A stretch of DNA of 64,000 nucleotides from Muricauda sp. SCSIO 64092 (GTDB lineage: Bacteria > Bacteroidota > Bacteroidia > Flavobacteriales > Flavobacteriaceae). The stretch lies in NCBI RefSeq assembly GCF_023016285.1, contig NZ_CP095413.1:3613001-3677000 (forward strand), read 5' to 3'. This document shows positions 61,201 through 64,000 of this stretch, in pieces (the first letter of the stretch is position 1; each line of letters begins with the position of its first letter). The notes beneath the pieces are model-generated. The model was not told where the DNA came from and searched no databases. It saw only the letters and a program-made list of their open reading frames with translations. Both the position numbers and the translations under genes were made by a program.

Positions 61201-64000
61201 GGTTCCGGAACCCTGGGCGCAATACAGTTCAACAATACCGGCGATAGGGATAAGCTGCTCTCTGTGGACCAATGGGGCAGCAACATTTCCTGGAGCACCA
61301 TGCAAAATGCATTTTACGGCTGTAGCAATCTGGAGGTCAAGGCAACGGACGTCCCCGATTTAAGCAATGTGACCAATATGCACTCCATGTTCGCCCTTTG
61401 CAGGGTGGTCACGGGGACGGGCTTCTCCACCTGGAACACCAGCGGCGTGACGGACATGGCCTGGATATTCCGTGGGGCAGACATCTTCAATGGGGACATC
61501 GGTTCCTGGGATACCAGTAGTGTTACCGATATGAGGTACATGCTCAATGGTGCGGGTGTGTTCAACCAGGACATCGGTTCCTGGGACACCGGCAGCGTGA
61601 CCGATATGGGCTTTTTGTTCGCCAGGGCATTCATCTTTGACCAGGACATCGGTTCGTGGAACGTGGGCAATGTGACCAATATGCAATCCATGTTCGTCAG
61701 GGCGGACGCGTTTGACCAGGACATCGGTTCGTGGGATGTGGGCAAGGTTACCGATATGACCTACCTTTTCTGGAATGCGGGTGCCTTTGATCGGGACATC
61801 GGTTCGTGGAACACGGGCAAGGTCGTGGATATGTGGGGCATGTTCGAAGGCGCAAAGTCCTTCAACCGGGACATCGGTTCGTGGGACACGGGCAAGGTGA
61901 CCGATATGGAGGAAATGTTCGAAGGTGCGAGCGCCTTTGACCAGGACCTTGGCGGATGGGACATGGGACAGGTGACCAATGGGGCCAAGATGCTGGACAA
62001 CAGTGGGCTCTCGGAGGCCAACTGGGACGCCACGCTGATCGGTTGGGCCGGCCAGGACTTTACCAACACGCCCACCATAGGAGCCTCAGGACTGAAATAC
62101 TGCACGGCCGGCGCCCAACGTACCGCGCTGACCCTCAACATTACAGGTGACAGCGCGGAGACCACCCCTCCAACGGCAGGGTGCAAGACGGCGGTGACGC
62201 TCATACTAGGTACGGACGGTACGGCCACCCTGACGACCGACCTTGTGGACGACGGTTCCAGCGATACCTGCGGGGACGTATCGCTGAGTTTGTCCCAGAG
62301 CAGCTTTACGACCTCCAATATTGGTGCGAACACGGTGACCCTTACGGTGACCGACCCCAACGGCAATACCAATACCTGCCAGGGCACGGTGACGGTAGTG
62401 GATCCCGCAAGCTTATTTCTTGTCACCACCTGGGACACCACCAAACCTGGCTCCTCCGACGGGAACTCCATCACCATCCCCGCTACGGGCACCTACGATG
62501 TGGACCTGGGGAACGATGGCACCTATGAACTGTTGGACCAGACCGATGAAATTACTGTGAATGTCACCACCCATAACTATACCGCCGGACAGATACAGCT
62601 GGCCCTGCGCAATGCCGCCTCCGGTACCGGAACCCTGGGCGCGATACAGTTCAACTACAGGGGCGATAGGGACAAGCTGCTCTCGGTGGACCAATGGGGG
62701 AGCGGTATATCCTGGAGCACCATGGAGGGCGCATTCTGGGGCTGCAGCAATCTGGAGGTCAAGGCGACGGACGTCCCCGATTTGAGCGGTGTCACCAATA
62801 TGGTCAACATGTTCAACAATTGTTCGTCACTCACGGGTACGGGCCTTTCCACCTGGAACACCGGCAGCGTGACCAATATGGGGGGCATGTTCTCCGGCGC
62901 GACCTCCTTCAACGGGGACATCAGCGGCTGGGACACGGCCGGCGTGACCGACATGAGGTCCATGTTCCAGGGCGCAATTTCGTTTAACGGGGACATCGGT
63001 TCGTGGAACACGGGCAGGGTGACCTATATGTCCTTCATGTTTGATGGTGCGAGCGCCTTTGACCGGGACATCGGTTCGTGGAACACCGGCAGCGTGGGTA
63101 CTATGAACTTCATGTTCCGGAACGCAAGTGCCTTCAACCAGGACATCGGTTCGTGGAGCACGGTCGGCCTGAACCGTTCGGTCGGTATGTTTTCCGGCGC
63201 CGTTGCCTTTGACCAGGACCTGGGGGATTGGTATATGGGCCGGTTGAGGAACGGCACGGATATGCTCAATGGCAGTGGGCTCTCGGAGGCCAACTGGGAT
63301 GCCACGCTTATCGGTTGGGCCGGCCAGGACTTCACCAACACGCCCACCATTGGTGCAACGGGCCTGGTCTACTGCACGGCCGGCACCCAACGTACCGCGC
63401 TGACCCTCAACATTACCGGTGACAGCGCGGAGGCCACCCCGCCAACGGCGCAGTGCAGGACGTCGATAACGCTCCTACTGGGCACGGGCGGTACGGCCAC
63501 CCTGACGACCGACCTTGTGGACGACGGTTCCAGTGATGCCTGTGGGGACGTATCGCTGGGCCTGTCCCAGAGCAGCTTTACGACCTCCAATCTTGGGGCG
63601 AACACGGTGACCCTTACGGTGACCGACCCCAACGGCAATACCAATACCTGCCAGGGTACGGTGACGGTGGTGGATCCCGCAAGCTTATTTCTTGTCACCA
63701 CCTGGGACACGACCAAATCGGGCACCTCGGACGGGAACTCCATCACCATCCCCGCTACGGGGACCTACGATGTGGACCTGGGCAATGACGGCAGCTATGA
63801 ACTGCTGGACCGGACGGGTGCCCTGACCGTGGATGTGACCACCTATGGCCATACCGCCGGGGAGGTCCAGGTGGCCCTGCGCAACGCCGCCTCCGGTACC
63901 GGTACCCTGGGCGCAATACAGTTCAACAATGGGGGCGACAGGGATAAGCTGCTCTCTGTGGACCAATGGGGCAGCGATATTTCCTGGAGCACCATGCAAA
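58213..64000 (+). CDS. Second giant DUF285 surface protein (3' end beyond window)
   Basis: At least 1,929 residues are in the window with no stop. The signal peptide (MKTNYLMGLKRPLFTFFIGL, ending TTGLIAQ) and the first module are clearly paralogous to the gene at 23143. Modules start (T)TWDTTK at about 58315, 59734, 61006, 62428 and 63700. Each has the same beta-rich lead, a 25-residue DUF285 array ([20 protein letters not shown] type) and a closing HYR-like domain. Modules 1, 3 and 5 are of one type and 2 and 4 of another. The C-terminal sorting domain would lie outside the window. Expected role: T9SS-exported surface adhesin or sheath protein. Confidence 0.93.
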   Translation, partial: MKTNYLMGLKRPLFTFFIGLCTTTGLIAQSEFITTWDTTKSGTSDGNSITIPATGTYDVDLGNDGSYELLDRTGTITIDVTTYGHTAGEVQVALRNAASGTGTLDAIQFNYTGDRDKILSVDQWGSNISWSTMEGAFYGCSNLEVKATDVPDLSNVTNMYSMFALCRVVTGTGFSTWNTSGVTDMARIFRGADVFNGDIGSWDTSSVTDMRYMLNGAGVFNQDIGSWNTGSVTDMGFLFARAFIFDQDIGSWNVGNVTNMQSMFVRADAFDQDIGSWDVGKVTDMTYLFWNAGAFDRDIGSWNTGKVVDMWGMFEGAKSFNRDIGSWDTGKVTDMEEMFEGASAFDQDLGDWDMGQVTNGAKMLDNSGLSEANWDATLIGWAGQDFTNTPTIGASGLKYCTAGTQRAALTFNITGDSAETTPPTAQCKTAVTLQPGSSGTATLDTSLVDDGSSDTCGDVSLSLSQSSFTTSDLGANTVTLTVTDPNGNTDTCQSTVTIVDPIATFVTTWDTTKPGSSDGNSITIPATGTYDVDLGNDGSYELLDRTGALTVDVTAYGHAAGEIQVALRNAASGTGTLGAIQFSYRGDRDKLLSVDQWGSGISWSTMEGAFWGCSNLEVKATDVPDLSGVTNMVNMFNNCSSLTGTGLSTWNTGSVTNMGGMFSGATSFNGDISGWDTAGVTDMRSMFQGASSFNGNIGSWNTGRVTYMSFMFDGASAFDRDIGSWNTVSVGNMNFMFRNASAFNQDIGSWDTAGLNRSVGMFSGAVAFDQDLGDWYMGRLRNGTDMLNGSGLSEANWDATLIGWAGQDFTNTPTIGATGLVYCTAGTQRTALTLNITGDSAEATPPTAQCSTSITLLLGTGGTATLTTDLVDDGSSDTCGDVSLSLSQANFTTSDLGANTVTLTVTDPNGNTNTCQGTVTVVDSASLFLVTTWDTTKSGTSDGNSITIPATGTYDVDLGNDGSYELLDRTGTITIDVTTYGHTAGEVQVALRNAASGSGTLGAIQFNNTGDRDKLLSVDQWGSNISWSTMQNAFYGCSNLEVKATDVPDLSNVTNMHSMFALCRVVTGTGFSTWNTSGVTDMAWIFRGADIFNGDIGSWDTSSVTDMRYMLNGAGVFNQDIGSWDTGSVTDMGFLFARAFIFDQDIGSWNVGNVTNMQSMFVRADAFDQDIGSWDVGKVTDMTYLFWNAGAFDRDIGSWNTGKVVDMWGMFEGAKSFNRDIGSWDTGKVTDMEEMFEGASAFDQDLGGWDMGQVTNGAKMLDNSGLSEANWDATLIGWAGQDFTNTPTIGASGLKYCTAGAQRTALTLNITGDSAETTPPTAGCKTAVTLILGTDGTATLTTDLVDDGSSDTCGDVSLSLSQSSFTTSNIGANTVTLTVTDPNGNTNTCQGTVTVVDPASLFLVTTWDTTKPGSSDGNSITIPATGTYDVDLGNDGTYELLDQTDEITVNVTTHNYTAGQIQLALRNAASGTGTLGAIQFNYRGDRDKLLSVDQWGSGISWSTMEGAFWGCSNLEVKATDVPDLSGVTNMVNMFNNCSSLTGTGLSTWNTGSVTNMGGMFSGATSFNGDISGWDTAGVTDMRSMFQGAISFNGDIGSWNTGRVTYMSFMFDGASAFDRDIGSWNTGSVGTMNFMFRNASAFNQDIGSWSTVGLNRSVGMFSGAVAFDQDLGDWYMGRLRNGTDMLNGSGLSEANWDATLIGWAGQDFTNTPTIGATGLVYCTAGTQRTALTLNITGDSAEATPPTAQCRTSITLLLGTGGTATLTTDLVDDGSSDACGDVSLGLSQSSFTTSNLGANTVTLTVTDPNGNTNTCQGTVTVVDPASLFLVTTWDTTKSGTSDGNSITIPATGTYDVDLGNDGSYELLDRTGALTVDVTTYGHTAGEVQVALRNAASGTGTLGAIQFNNGGDRDKLLSVDQWGSDISWSTMQ
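58303..64000 (+). repeat. 2.69-kb higher-order tandem repeat inside the second giant gene
   Basis: Equivalent points recur at a shift of 2,691 bp (58315 to 61006) and then 2,694 bp (61006 to 63700; 59734 to 62428). Sequence between copies is nearly identical at the DNA level over long runs, giving the pattern A-B-A-B-A. Within each unit, 75-bp DUF285 repeats form a lower level of repetition. Confidence 0.9.

Noticed and set aside
58237..63999. Recurrent minus- and plus-strand frames inside the second giant gene
   Set aside because: Same shadow effect; the same frames reappear at the 2.69-kb repeat period.

Overview
The window looks like chromosome of a marine-type member of the Flavobacteriaceae (Bacteroidota). 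Grounds: a type B type IX secretion (T9SS) sorting domain on a giant surface protein, a UpxY/NusG-like antiterminator next to polysaccharide genes, a LytTR regulator, HYR and DUF285 (BspA-type) repeat proteins, starts without clear Shine-Dalgarno sequences, and a TAnnTTTG-type promoter box before one kinase. I see no rRNA, tRNA, CRISPR array or transposase.

Layout. 1-1.2 kb: 3' end of a histidine kinase and its NarL-type response regulator. 1.6-13.4 kb: an envelope/polysaccharide region with an unknown protein, GDP-L-fucose synthase, a YHYH+PEBP secreted protein, a beta-barrel protein, a UpxY-like antiterminator, a LytTR regulator lacking its phosphoacceptor Asp, a CapK/PaaK-like ligase, a Wzc-type tyrosine kinase and two small unknown genes. 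13.9-21.7 kb: scattered single genes (cyclase-family lipoprotein, HTH protein, QueE, small secreted protein, beta-barrel, GNAT, thioredoxin-like) separated by long gene-free stretches. 23.1-39.6 kb: one 5,474-residue T9SS surface protein with 11 DUF285 modules and 13 HYR-like domains. 39.9-43.1 kb: an AAA ATPase and a D12-class adenine methyltransferase, a possible defence pair. 43.3-51.1 kb: two repeats of an STT3/PglB-like oligosaccharyltransferase followed by an overlapping GT2 glycosyltransferase, plus a third GT2. 51.9-55.5 kb: two more paralogues of the HTH protein flanking a methyltransferase/symporter operon. 55.6-64 kb: a second histidine kinase, paralogous to the first, then a second giant DUF285 protein running off the window and built from a 2.69-kb higher-order repeat.

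The least expected signal is non-coding. A pair of ATAAGTG-like heptamers, starts exactly 20 bp apart, occurs at least nine times (a tenth site has 21 bp). It sits 208-261 bp upstream of each of the three HTH genes, upstream of the glycosyltransferase/STT3 operon, and as gene-less copies arranged head to tail at 14.9-16.05 kb and 18.0-18.7 kb. Most copies carry one or two stem-loops whose sequences differ between copies while pairing is kept. This looks like a family of promoter/operator-plus-structured-leader units tied to the HTH proteins, and I do not recognise it as a described family.

A second theme is protein glycosylation. The two STT3 homologues keep the metal and sequon-site residues but carry altered WWDYG motifs (DQDLG and NWGIG), which suggests an unusual acceptor specificity, in a genome that exports very large T9SS surface proteins.
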